A DNA stretch of 64,000 bases from Diplonema papillatum (taxonomy: Eukaryota; Euglenozoa; Diplonemea; Diplonemida; Diplonemidae), in assembly GCA_030068145.1 (NCBI GenBank), contig JAPJBO010000865.1, positions 33,287 to 97,286 on the forward strand. The letters are read 5' to 3'. The notes below the pieces were generated by a model, which saw nothing but the letters and a program-made list of their open reading frames with translations, was not told the origin of the DNA and ran no database searches. Position 1 is the first letter of the stretch, and every line of letters starts with the position of its first letter. The translations under genes and the position numbers were made by a program. Shown in pieces: positions 20,323 to 31,377 of the stretch.

Positions 20323-22654
20323 TGTATTCTTCTTTTCGCACCGTCATACACCCAAGAACCTGTGCAAACGTTTTGCTCGCGGAACGACGCGAGGCCAGAC
20401 AACGTGATTATTCAGGTGACACTTGGGACGTGCTTAGTTGGCACATGCGGTTTTCACAGCCATGTGCTATCAGGTCGCGTGGCGGGGTGATGTTTCTCGC
20501 ATCAGCACCTCGACTTGTGAACGGGGCAAAAACGGAGCCGACTCGCGCCAACAGAATAGAGAGAGGAGAGAACCGGAGGGGTGGACGGGATCAATTGAGA
20601 AGGCTAGGATCTGGGAGGGTGGGTGGGTGGACGGAGGAGCGGTGGGGCAACTGGATGGCAGTCGTGTGCGCACTTTCCTCTTCTCAAGGCGAAAAGGCTG
20701 CACGCGGCCCGAACGGGGGGCAGGAGCTGTGAAACACAGTGTCAGAACACACCCTGTTTTTTCAGTCGTCCGCCCAGACGCACGTGCACCCAGTGCAGGG
20801 CGTTTTTCGGCCCGGGTTTGCGTTTGTACCGTCCCTACCCCCCACCCCAACAGAACAGGTTGTCCGTGTTTCCAAAAAAAAGAAGAATCTTGTTTTAAGA
20901 ATTTTTTGTGTGCGTGTGCGTGGGTGTGTTTGCATTCCTTTTCGGAGCCGTGCGCGCGCTGTCTGTTTCGCCACGATTACCCCGCGGCGATCCAAACACC
21001 AGCGCGGCGGGTGCTTGCGGAGAGAGAAAACGGGAGAGGGAGGCTGTCGGAGAGATAACGTGGGGACCTCATTTGCGGCCCGTGTTGGGCACTCGGAGTA
21101 GCGTGGTGCTGGACGGGAGATGTGTTTACATACGGGTCGAGCCAATGTGATCCTCGTGCCTGAAGTGTCGGGCACGCCAGGGACGCAGTTGGGCTCAAAT
21201 TGGCTCGCCCTGTGGTCGGATTGAAGCAACGGGCAGTGCAGACTGGTTGCAGGGTTGCGGAAGAAACCGACTGGTGGACACACACACCCCGGGTGATGGC
21301 TGGAAGAGATCGCAGCCTGCGGTGCCTCGTATTCGTCAGTGAGAGGCAGGGGAAACGAAGAGTCGGGGGAATAGGGGGGGGGGTTAGGCAGTGCGCGCAC
21401 AGATTGCTGCACACTTTAAAGCTAGCACGAGGGGGGGCAAGGGAGTCACAGTGATGTCCCAGCCATTCACGGTAAAGAAATGCGATGGCCGCAACGCGAA
21501 GTGCGTGCAACCGTTCTATTTGCTCGAAGTCAGCAGCCATAGTCACACGTAGTGGAAGTAGAAAGGGCTGTAACACTGGCGCCGTCGCCGAGTTCCCAGA
21601 ACGATTCGGATAGAAACGCTGCCTTTGGCTGGATGGTTGCACGAGCTGCTTGGGCCGGGGGTATCACTGCGACAAGCAGGGAGTTTGGGTGTACGAGACA
21701 CCCGAGGGGACGTCTGCGCTCAACGGGTTCGGGTCCTTTTTCCAGACACAGTTGCCGGCCACGTTGAGGTTGCGTGGGGGGAAAGGAAGGAGCGAAAGGT
21801 CGCGTGTTGCGGGAAAAGCAACAAAGCGTGGCAAACCCGTCGTCGCATGACAGACGTCTTCTTTTGGTCCCTCTTCTTTTTCCCCGTTTGGTTGTACTTC
21901 TCTTATCATTCGGGTCGCCTCCAGGCGGTTGGGACGGGACTGGCTTGCAACCTCATGGATGCTGTGCACGTCTTGCTCGAGGAGAGTAAATGATGGGAAA
22001 AGGGTGAGCGTCCAGGATCCACTTGTTATGGAGGTTCGGATTTATCTCGCATATGACGAAACACATGAGGAAACACGTAATGGGTGGTCAAATGTTAAGA
22101 CAACATATTATCAATAACATATTTCCAACATAACAAGCAGGTCGTGTGGATCAGAAGGGGGGGCTGGGCTGGGTCGAAATTTGTCGGACGGAATAATTCG
22201 AGCACACGTGGCGCACGCGCGCCCGCCGGCAACAACCTCGACTGCAGTCTAGTGACACCCTCTTCATTATTTCCTCCGCCGCCCACTTCTCCCGATGGTT
22301 CCCCCGCCGAGCCCGCCTGGCAGCCGATCGAAATGAGTGCTGTGTCTGCGTGTGTCTTTTGACTCGATATATACGCACCACAGAGGGCAGCTAAGATCCG
22401 CGTATCTGCAGGATAATTCATGAAGGGTGTGGTGGGCTACCCATGGGGGGGATGGGGTGCTTCAGAGAAAAACGTGTGCTGCACACATAAAGCTTGTTGA
22501 AACACGTGGTTGATTGGTAGCAGTGCTACCGGTTGTGGATGTTGCGCCCCAGGGCAGGGCGAGCAGAGCCGCAGCTTCGTCGAAAAGACTCCTGTGCGTG
22601 ACTCTTCCCGCCGCAACATTGGTGCATTGAATAATCAGTTCGCCCATTCTTTGG
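20323..22654. other. Intergenic between the GHKL-NTase and SLC13-type genes
   Basis: About 2.3 kb with no recognised gene. It must contain the promoter and 5' UTR of the GHKL-NTase gene at its left end and the 3' UTR of the transporter gene at its right end. Short frames on both strands are low complexity (Arg/Gly-, Arg/Ser-rich) and look like shadows of GC-rich sequence. Confidence 0.5.
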
Positions 22655-25116
22655 TTAAATGAGCAACCGCGTAAAGATGGAGGTGAGGACGCCCATCAGC
22701 AAGGTCAGCGGTGCCCCATATTTGGTGTAATCTAAAAACTTGTACCCACCGGGCTTCATGACCATGAGGTTCGTTTGGTACCCAAACGGTGTCATGAACG
22801 AGCACGATGCACCGATAAGCAGCGTAATGACGAAGCGTTTCAGTGATGTGCCTTCCAAGTCGACGATCTCCTTAACGATGGGGTACAGCAGGATAACAGT
22901 AGCTTGGTTGCTGACGATGCAAGACATGCTCGCGCAGGCGAGGAAGATGAGCAGCAGCACACCAACGGATCCAGCGAAGTCGCCCATGAAGTAGAGCTCC
23001 TTAGCGACCGAAATGAACCCATCGGCTATCAACTTGGTCACGTTCGTCTTCTTCAACGCACTGCCCACGCCGAAGGCGAAGACGATGGCAAGGAGAATCC
23101 GCAGCCGCACCGCATTGAACGCGTCAGCCGGCGTCAAGCAGTGGGTGAACACCATCAAAATAGACGCCCCGACGGCGGCGTCGAAGATGTGCAGAGCGCC
23201 ACTGGCAACGGAGCCCACCATTGCGCAGAGGATGATACCAGCTATGTACTTACGCACGGAGTCCTTCCTCTTCTCGAACCGCGGCGGTTCACTGTCTGGA
23301 ACCGGGGCCACCGACAGGAAATCGGCAGATGTCCGGTGCGTCTCGAAGAAGTCGGTGTAAGCCTCGATAAGCACACGATCCGCCCCCTTCAAAGGCTGCT
23401 CCCGCAGGACACTGAGCAGCGGAGGTGGTGATTTAGCCTTCTGTTCTTCGCTGTTGGAATTCAAGCTGAAGTCCTGCGAGGCTTCAACCGTGTTGCCCAC
23501 AGGTGATTCGTCCGTGTTGGTGGTTGCGATGTCCCCGTCGGTGATAGCCAACGGGTTGCAGAGGGGCGGTTCGCTGCAGGCGTTTTCGGGAACCAACGTG
23601 AACAGAGCCGCGTTGTAAGTCTTTAAGAAGTCAGCCTTGTTCACAGGGACGCCGACCAGCGGGTTGGAGTCAGCGAGGACGGCTTCGAACAAGCGCCTCT
23701 TCCTCCTCCCGAGGCCGAGCAACGCGTATTGCGGGGCTAGCGGCGGCAGGAGCCCGCCGGCGATTTCGATCCTCCGCCGCAATTCCAAGAAGGCAGGCAC
23801 CGTCGCCAGCAGGACCGCGACGTCGCCGGCCTCCAACTGCCGCTGCCCCGCGCTTTCGACGCTTTCGACGCTGTCGGGGCAGCCGCCCGTGAGGACGTGG
23901 AGGAGCGTGGCGCCCTTGGTAGACGTGAGGCCGAGGTTGCTGAGCGTCTCCCCCGCGAGGGGCGCCGTAATCAGCACCTGGATCGCGTACTGCTTCAACG
24001 GCGCTTCGGCGGCTCCTTCCGAGTTCGCCTTATCCTCGGCTGCCTTCCCCGAGCGGTTCGGCAGCAGGTACGGCCCGGCAAGGATTAGGTACAAGCACGA
24101 CAGCAGCGCCGCCGGCGCAGCTGCAGGCGTCATCGAAAAGAACCCAAGGTCGAACGGCGGGTTCACCTCGTCCTCCACCAAACCTTGCAGCACCAAGTTC
24201 GTCGAAGACCCTGCGGCTTGCTTTGAGTTAAAGAGTTCTGTTTTCCATCGTTTATGGTGGTTTAGAGGTTCGGTGTTTTGGGATCTCCGGTTGACCATGG
24301 CTTTCCGTTAGAATTGGATCGAGAGGAACGCTCTATGTCGCAATCCCCACGCAAACGATTCTGGTGTGTTGTGTCACGATTGTCATGTTCAAAGCGGGTA
24401 AGGAGTGACGACTTCGGGGAAGCAACGGGGGTATACATACCAATCATTGTGCATGTCCCACCGAGCAAAGCAGCGAACGAAAGCGGCATGAAGAGCTTTT
24501 CGAGCGGGATGCCTGTTTCACGCGACCATTTCTCTGCTATGGGCATCATGATCATCACGACAGGTGTGTCGTTCAGGAACCCGGATACCGCTGTCACCGG
24601 CAATGTCAGACGGAAGAGAGCCTCGCGCACGGATTTCGGCTTTCCGAGGAGGTGTTTGACCACAAATTGGACCGTCCCCGCTTTCTCAATACCTTTCGCT
24701 ACCACAAACAGGGGCCCAGGGGCAAGCGCACTCGTCGATGCAAACCCAGCCCAAGCTTCTGACCGCGTGACGACGCCTGCCAACAACAACACAAGCGTCG
24801 ACACGACCAACGCCGACTCGGGCGCCACACCATTTACCATGCTCGTGAGCGACATCAGTGTGGTCCAAATGGAGAACCACGACTCCCACGACAGGGCCTC
24901 GGTCCGATCAAATCCAACACGGCAGGCAGAGCACACAATGCACACAATCGACACTGCGCTGACCCAAGCGACGGTGAGCTTGTACCGTAGCATCCCGCGG
25001 AGCAACCGTTGGAAGTATGTCTCCTGAGGTTGGACACGCGATGTTTCAGACGATTCTTCCATGCTCACCCGGATCTCATTTCTGCTGGCAACTCGCACCT
25101 CGATTGGCTCCGGCAT
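22655..25116 (-). CDS. SLC13/SAC1-type sodium-coupled anion (sulfate/dicarboxylate) transporter, two exons
   Basis: Exon 1 is 25116-24441 and exon 2 is 24210-22655, joined across a 230-bp GT-AG intron (donor G|GTATGT, acceptor GCCGCAG|GG). The join restores the family signature GGTCTMIGGSSTNLVLQG, which confirms the splice. The protein has 743 residues and a TAA stop. N-terminal membrane segments carry SGFLNDTPVVMIMMP; the C-terminal half carries the matching repeat signature FMTPFGYQTNLMVMKPGG. Between them is a hydrophilic region with segments like LAGETLSNLGL and LEAGDVAVLL that resembles the regulatory TrkA-C (RCK_C) domains found inside SAC1/SLT-type plant and algal members. The protein should be an integral membrane Na+-coupled importer of sulfate, arsenate-like or dicarboxylate anions; the sequence does not tell which. 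The ATG at 25114-25116 opens a short cytosolic N-terminus. Confidence 0.9.
24211..24440 (-). other. Intron of the SLC13-type transporter gene
   Basis: A 230-bp GT-AG intron, minus strand, placed by restoring the conserved GGTCT-x-IG-x-STN signature on splicing. Donor GTATGTATAC at 24440, acceptor AAGCCGCAG at 24211. Confidence 0.9.
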
Positions 25117-25880
25117 CTTTTCTTTACGGGACGGTAACTTTGCTCTCGAGATAGAACTTTGAGGTGTCGTATGAGAGGGAGTGACGCGAGGTATTTGTTA
25201 ACATCCTCCAAGTTGCAGCTGCGTTATAATGCGTATAAGTCGATCTTTGAGTGCGTGAGCCCTCCGAAGAAAGATCCATCACACTAGCTGCGCTATAATG
25301 CGGAAATTAAAGCAAACGGATGCGACCGAGGCGTTTCAATCGATGTTGGTTGGCATTGGAGCTAGAAAAAGGCTGTGGCGCCAGGTGCGGTGGCAGTTTG
25401 AACGAATGCAGTAAAGGCGACGCCTCGTTGACTGCACTGCAATTTCGTAACAGGAAGACTCCGAAGAGCTGCACAAAAGTTAACCGGATCAGCGGCATCG
25501 CGCCCGGGGTTTCTTGTGCTGTTCCATCTTGCAAGAACTCGGGAAAGCTTACAAAAAGTACGACGGGCGCTGCAGGGTGATGTAGTCGAACTGCGGCGAT
25601 GTCTCTCTGAAGACTAGGAACTCGTGGTTTAGCTGTGTGGGTGGGTGTGCATTAGGCAACATCCGATTGATTATTTGTGGTATCAGGTAAACGAGTCTAA
25701 ACATCACGAAGGCTGAGAATTCAGCTGCCGATAACTTTCTAAGAGAGGGAAAAACTTGGAACTCTCCTTGCAGGGTGGAGTGGTCCCCCCCGGTTTGCAA
25801 AGATTTTTTGGGGGTGCTGGGGACAGACGTTTTGTCAACACATTTTCTCGACGGTTCGATGACCGCTTCCCTGTCCTGGA
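25117..25880. other. Upstream region of the SLC13-type gene
   Basis: Promoter/5' UTR side of the transporter gene, then unassigned sequence up to the left arm of the large inverted repeat. A short motif GCTGCGTTATAATGCG / GCTGCGCTATAATGCG occurs twice (about 25220 and 25288). No gene seen. Confidence 0.4.
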
Positions 25881-26354
25881 CAGTGTGGGGGCTGGCACCA
25901 CAGCACCGGTGCTGGCACCGGAGAGCACCGGCCGGTGCTCTCCGGTGCTGGGTCTGGTATTTGACTTCAACCACCCCGTAGCAGACCTTTTTCAACGAGT
26001 TTTTGCTCGCGAGCAGCTCCGATGAAGAGAGCCGTGAGAAATGGATCCGGCGACCAAAAAGTATGTGCGCGTTTCTTGGGTTCGTACGAGGTAAAGGGCA
26101 CCGGGTTACGGCGGATAAGGAACCCGCCAGTTTTGCAATGATAAATCCCCTGTTTTGTGACATTCTTTTGCTGGCCCGTGTAGCAGACCTTTCTCGTCGA
26201 CTTTATGCTCACGTTCAGCTCCGATGAGGAGATTTGTGCAAAATGGACCCAGGGAACCCATAGTATGTGCGTGTTTCGTTGAGGCTTTCCGATGTTCAGG
26301 GCACCAGGCATGAAAATTACACCGCGGAATGCAAAACTTTGCATCACAGAATCA
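25881..26354 (-). repeat. Left outer arm of the large palindrome
   Basis: Inverted copy of 30316-30799. It contains a GC-rich perfect palindrome (GGAGAGCACCGG mirrored) near 25930 and ends in GCATCACAGAATCA, mirrored by TGATTCTGTGATGC at 30316. Confidence 0.85.
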
Positions 26355-26662
26355 GGTCAAAACTACCAGCTGGCAGCAGGGCTGTGACACCCACATTTTG
26401 GACCTGTCACTGGGCATAGCTGTCAGCCGCATTTTGGGCCATCTAACCACAAAGTAGCCACAAACCTTGGCTCGTTTTGTGGCGGGCACAAAGTAGCCAC
26501 AAACCGACTGGCGGACACAACTTCAGATGGGGTTTTTGGACGGCTGCTACACCTATCCTGGTGCGGCACTCATTGGCGGTAAACGGTTTACTAAACCTCT
26601 GTAGTAGTAGGTTGAACTTGATATGCAGCAACAATCTGTGACGATGCCTGTGAAGGGGCTAA

Positions 26663-26797
26663 TTCCCATTCTCGAACACAATTTAACTTTTTGCCCATTC
26701 TCGAACACTCGCTAACTTTTTGCCCATTCTCGAACACAATTTAACTTTTTGCCCATTCTCGAACAGTCGCCTAACTTTTTGCCCATTCTCGAACATT
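26663..26797 (-). repeat. Tandem array of a 29-bp unit, about 4.5 copies
   Basis: Unit CCCATTCTCGAACACAATTT followed by AACTTTTTG. Variants differ mainly in the middle (CACTCGC, CAGTCGC). The same unit in opposite orientation forms arrays at 29033-29188 and 41743-41898. There are no spacers, so this is not a CRISPR array. Confidence 0.9.
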
Positions 26798-26799
26798 GA

Positions 26800-26890
26800 A
26801 ATTTGCCCAGGGTGGGATTCGAACTCACCACCCATACATCCAAAAAACCCCAGCCATTTTTGGGTTCGCCATTTCCGATTCCGATTTCCG
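26800..26890 (-). repeat. tRNA-like remnant (B-box), possible SINE head
   Basis: On the minus strand, GGTGGTGAGTTCGAATCCC followed by ACCCTGGGCA resembles a tRNA T-arm and acceptor end, with a pol III B-box. I could not find a convincing A-box or acceptor partner upstream, so it is a degraded tRNA-derived element at best. Confidence 0.35.
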
Positions 26891-27450
26891 TCGGATCCGT
26901 TCCTCGAACAAGGTGCCAGCATTGTGGTTGGCTGCTGCGTCCCGGCTCGGTATCCTGGTTGCGCACTGGGTCATTGACACCGCAGACTACGGGTAAACGG
27001 TTTTCTAAACACAGATTCGTGCATAATTCAGGTATGCGCGAGTGACCAGCCCGTTCTACTTGTAGCGCTTCCTAATTCTGTGCCGAAACCTCTTCAGAAT
27101 CAGAGCCACTGTTTTACCAGTAGTAACCAGCGACGGGCGCGACGTCACGAATGACTCCAGAGGAGGAGCGGGAGAGACTCAGAGCGGTAAGTAACGCCGC
27201 AGCCAATCAAGATTTGAGTGATGCTACTCTTACAGTAGAAGCTGCAAAGAAAAAGTGCCAGTCGTCTGAAAATAATCAGGAGCTGGCGGATGGTGACTGG
27301 ATCTTGTCCTCCCTGCCGCAGGCTGGCAGGCTGAGAGAGAGACTGGAATTGCCGGCGAGCCGCCAGGGCGCATGGCAGGAGCCATTTCTCCTGCCATCAT
27401 GCAGCCATGTGCCAAGTGTAACCGCCACTTCAACTCTGAAAAAAAATTGA

Positions 27451-27590
27451 CCAAAAAAATTGGGCTTTTACCTCTAATACACATGGCAAATTTCAAAATC
27501 CCCATAATGCACACGGCAATTTTTTGTGACCATAATGCACTTTTCAAATTATTTTTTGACACATAATACACATGGCAAATTATTTTTGGT
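27451..27590 (+). repeat. Left inner arm of the palindrome (AT-rich)
   Basis: Built of words such as CATAATGCACATGGCAAATTT. Its inverted copy is at 28420-28546. The segment CTTTTACCTCTAATACACA is shared exactly in mirror orientation. Confidence 0.75.
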
Positions 27591-27639
27591 CAACCCTGTG
27601 CGTGCACACATTCGAGTGACATTGTGACAGAAACGTCCA

Positions 27640-27740
27640 CGTTTTGGCTCCAAGCTTTGGCTCCAAGCTTTGGCTCCAAGCTTTGGGTCCAAGCTTTGGG
27701 TCCAAGCTTTGAATCCATGATTTGGGTCCAAGTTTTGTGT
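27640..27740 (+). repeat. 13-bp tandem repeat
   Basis: About seven copies of GGCTCCAAGCTTT, drifting to GGGTCCAAGCTTT and then GAATCCATGATTT. Lies close to the centre of the large palindrome. Confidence 0.9.
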
Positions 27741-28419
27741 TCAACTTTTCAAGCTCTAAAGTGTCTTGCAGATCACACCAGTTGCCCAGTTGCTGATTTC
27801 CTTCGTTTTGAAATTTAGCTCTTGTACGATTTGTTTGCTAATGCTGCACCTGAGTGGTTTCTTGCTCTGTTCAATCTTCTGAACCTTGACCCGGCTCATT
27901 CCCGTTTACTGAGATGAGTCGGTATTCAAAGTGTTGTCGTTGTAGTTCGGCAACCTACTTAAAAAACTGACGACAACAGTTGGCATGAAACCTGTCGCAG
28001 CAAAAAGTGGGTTTCGAGTGCGAGATGAGCCCAGACTGAGGGCCAGAGTAGCAGAAATTAGGGTTCGAGTCAGCTTTGACCACGGCGCACTGACTCGTAA
28101 CTGAGTACGGTACTCAAAGGATGGCATACCCAGTATCGGGCTGAGCCTGTGCCAGGCTGCGGTGACACTCGGGTTCTATCCGGGCGAACTCCCTTGTGGG
28201 AAAGTTGTGGGTGCACTGGCTGGAGAGAGGCGTTGCCAAATCTGTTACTATCTAATATCTGTACGCGTTGTTATCGTTTGCTGTGCGGCCATAATGCGGG
28301 CCATATCGGTCCCGTATTGGGCGAAACCCTACTTCTACCACTGCTGTGGTAGTACACCACCGAATTTCACCCAGAATTTGAGTCCAAATATCAAGTGCCA
28401 AAACATCTCAAAAACTACA

Positions 28420-28546
28420 CGCCATGTGTATTATGTGGTAAAAAATAATCGCATGTGTATTATGGGGATTTTGAAATTTGCCATGTGCATTATGGGGATT
28501 TTAAAATTTGCCGTGTGTATTAGAGGTAAAAGCCCAAAAAAATTGG
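28420..28546 (-). repeat. Right inner arm of the palindrome (AT-rich)
   Basis: Inverted copy of 27451-27590, ending AGAGGTAAAAGCCC against GGGCTTTTACCTCT. Confidence 0.75.
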
Positions 28547-28700
28547 ACCCCGAATTTTTGACCAAAATTTTTGACCCAAAAAATTTGTCCTAAATTTTTG
28601 ACCCAAAATTTTTGACCCAAAATTTTTGTCCTAAATTTTTGACCCAAAAAATTTGACCCAGAAATTGACCGAAAAATTTTGACCCAAAAATTTTCGGTCA
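28547..28700 (+). repeat. About 15-bp tandem repeat (AATTTTTGACCCAAA)
   Basis: Roughly ten degenerate copies with unit length wavering between 14 and 17 because of variable A and T runs. Confidence 0.8.
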
Positions 28701-28930
28701 AATTTTTTGAATCACTTTGCTGCAAAGTTTGCAAGCTGCTTCTCCTGGTGTAGGTCAGTGAACTAAGGTCACTCAATGGCCGCCGCGCAATTTGCAAGCA
28801 AGACGAGCAAACTCAGTGAAGTCTGTGCCGGGTTTTTAAACGGGGTAGCTCGCACACCACCGTCACGTGTAGAAGCTTGAAGCAACCAAGAACCCGAGTT
28901 TAGATGCCGAAGAGGCTGCGGCCTGAAGTT

Positions 28931-29220
28931 AGCAATGGTACCGTCTTCGAATCAGTGAACGCAGCTGTTCTCGCGGTGAAACTTGAGGCAAATGTCTCGG
29001 GGAAGTGACATTTTCACCACAAAAACTGGAATGTTCGAGAATGGGCAAAAAGTTAAATAGTGTTCGAGAATGGGCACAAAGTTACCGAGAATGGGCAAAA
29101 AGTTAAAAAGTGTTCGAGAATGGGCAAAAAGTTAGCGAGTGTTCGAGAATGGGCAAAAAGTTAAATAGTGTTCGAGAATGGGCACAAACATAAGGAAGTG
29201 TACTATAATGGGAATTGTCC
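28931..29220 (+). repeat. 290-bp repeat, copy 1
   Basis: Nearly identical and colinear with 41641-41930 (constant offset 12,710). It includes a unique head (GGTACCGTCTTCGAATCAGT onward) and the 29-bp array. Sequence similarity stops sharply at GGGAATTGTCC on the right in both copies. Confidence 0.95.
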
Positions 29221-29424
29221 CGCCTGTGAAGACTGCACGGTCGCTTATTGCCCCGCGTACTGTTTGTCTCCGGTGCGCGCTTCACGTCCCGATGTGCAGT
29301 TTGACGACGCGCCGGCGGCCCGGCCTTAGCCGAGCGCACGTACTCGGGCTGGTGCCCATTACAGCACGGTTTTGTTAGATTTGCCCATTCGGTGCCTCAA
29401 AAAGTGTCACTTGCAGGGGGTAAA

Positions 29425-29690
29425 CACCATTCTCACACGGTTGCAACAAATGCTACCATTCTCACACAGTCGCAACAAATGCTACCATTCTCACACAGTC
29501 GCAACAAATGCTACCATTCTCACACAGTTGCAACAAATGCTACCATTCTCACACAGTCCAAACAATTTCTTACCATTCTCACACAGTCGCAACAAATGCT
29601 ACCATTCTCACACAGTCCAAACAATTTCTTACCATTCTCACACAGTCGCAACAAAATGCTACCATTCTCACACAGTCGCGTGTACACAAA
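29425..29690 (+). repeat. Second 29-bp tandem array, about 9 copies
   Basis: Unit ACCATTCTCACACAGTCGCA followed by ACAAATGCT, with two variant units carrying TCCAAACAATTTCTT. It has the same period as the array at 26663-26797 and shares the core CCATTCTC, so the two are likely diverged relatives. Confidence 0.9.
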
Positions 29691-30315
29691 ATGATTAGAA
29701 AGCTACAGGGCAGTGTGAGGTTTAGCTACAAAAAGCTACAGCTAGCTACAGCGTAGCTTTTTGTAGCCTTTTGTAGCTCTTTTTTTTTGGGGGGGGGTTC
29801 CCAGCCCATTCAGGATACTTTTCGCCCCAATTTCTTCAGTTTCGAAGTTTTCTGGGCATATTTTGGTTTTTCCTGGCACCTGCTTTGCCCTGTGCACTGA
29901 GGCCTCACTGCCGGGCCCGCTGCAGCCTACCGAGGGTCGGTGAGGCTGCAACCACGCAGGCGGCGAGGGTGATGCAGCAGGGAAGCCTGGGGCGCCAGAG
30001 TCACGACGGTTTCATGAAGCGAAGCCAATCAGGACCCCAACCGCAGAGCGAAGAGCGCTCGAGACAGTGTGGGCCCGGAGCCCCGGCTGGAGCTCTCATT
30101 GCACTCCAGAGCCCCGGGCTGAGTCAGGTATTTGGCCGGTACCACCACTTACCAACACTTGGGCAGATGCTGCAGTGTGGACTGCCGAAGCCACCGTTTA
30201 GACCAGTCACTCCCGTCGGACGGGGCCCCCCAAAAAGCCCCTCGGGGCAGTGTGGGGGCTGGCACCGGTGCTGGCCGGTGCCCAGTGCTGAGCACCAGCA
30301 CCGGGCACCGCGGCG

Positions 30316-30799
30316 TGATTCTGTGATGCAAAGTTTTGCATTCCGCGGTGTAGTTTTCATGCCTAGTGCCCTGAACGTCGGAAAGCCTCAACGAACCACG
30401 CAAATACTGTGGGTTCCCTGGGTCCATTTTGCACAAATCTCCTCATCGGAGCTGAACGTGAGCATAAAGTCGACGAGAAAGGTCTGCTACACGGGCCATC
30501 AAAATAATGTCACAAAACAGGGGATTTAGCATTGCAAAACTGGTGGGTTCCATATCCGCCGTAACCCGGTGCCCTTTACCTCGTACGAACCCAAGAAACG
30601 CGCACATACTTATTGGTCGCCGGATCCATTTCTCACGGCTCTCTTCATCGGAGCTGCTCGCGAGCAAAAACTCGTTGAAAAAGGTCTGCTACGGGGTGGG
30701 TAAAGTCAAATACCAGCCCCAGCACCGGAGAGCACCGGAGAGCACCGGCCGGTGCTCTCCGGTGCCAGCACCGGTGCTGTGGTGCCAGCCCCCACACTG
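30316..30799 (+). repeat. Right outer arm of the large palindrome
   Basis: Inverted copy of 25881-26354, with an extra GGAGAGCACC unit in the GC-rich palindrome near 30730. Confidence 0.85.
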
Positions 30800-31377
30800 C
30801 TCGGGGCCTCCTGGGGATTCGCCACAAGAACGCACTCACCCGCCCTTTGGAAGATAGTGGAGACCATTATCAAAGACCGCCCCACGTTCCTCCATCGATG
30901 GACTCCTCAGTCCGGAGGCTTCCGGTAGGGAGAGGCACAGAGAAGCAGCTCTACACCGTGACGGCGGCAATCCGGAAAAAAGGTCTTAATCCATGACTCG
31001 CCGATTCGCAGCCGAAGGCCTCTTCGGGGGCATCTCACAGCTTGCAAGCACCGAACTGATGTGCATGCCAACTGATGCTGACATACGTCAGCAGTGTCAA
31101 TGTCATGCGGCTAGAATGTGGCAGACAGGCTCAGGCTGTGCGTTCTCGAAGGGGAAACCAACATGATTATTCAGGTTCACCGCATGTGAGAGAAAATGTT
31201 GATAACGAAACGGTTTGCCAACACAGACAATGTTGGAATAGAAAACGTGGAGACTTCAGATTCCTTGAAAGGCGAGGTCGACCCCATCTACAGCAGTCTA
31301 GATTCTAGATTACTGAACAGAGTCTTTGTCCTCAAAATCCGCGAACTGGAGGGGGAGAGGCTGAAAACTCAAATTTC

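Larger units (their letters stand above)
25881..30799. mobile_element. Large nested imperfect palindrome, fold-back-type element candidate
   Basis: Three pairs of segments occur in mirror order. Outer arms 25881-26354 and 30316-30799 are inverted copies of about 480 bp. Inside them lie arrays of a 29-bp unit in opposite orientation (26663-26797 and 29033-29188). Inside those lie inverted copies 27451-27590 and 28420-28546. The centre (about 27.6-28.4 kb) has a 13-bp tandem repeat. Long termini with internal tandem arrays are typical of fold-back transposons. No transposase is encoded inside, so it would be non-autonomous. Alternatively, separate repeats were inserted by chance in mirror order. 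Confidence 0.6.

Noticed and set aside
27151-27300. Possible first exon MTPEEERERLRA followed by a strong GTAAGT donor
   Set aside because: The nearest acceptor gives an immediate stop or an Arg/Lys-rich tail with no recognisable protein, inside the palindrome region.
26663-29690. Regular 29-bp repeats as a CRISPR array
   Set aside because: The units are directly adjacent with no unique spacers, and the context is eukaryotic. They are plain tandem repeats.
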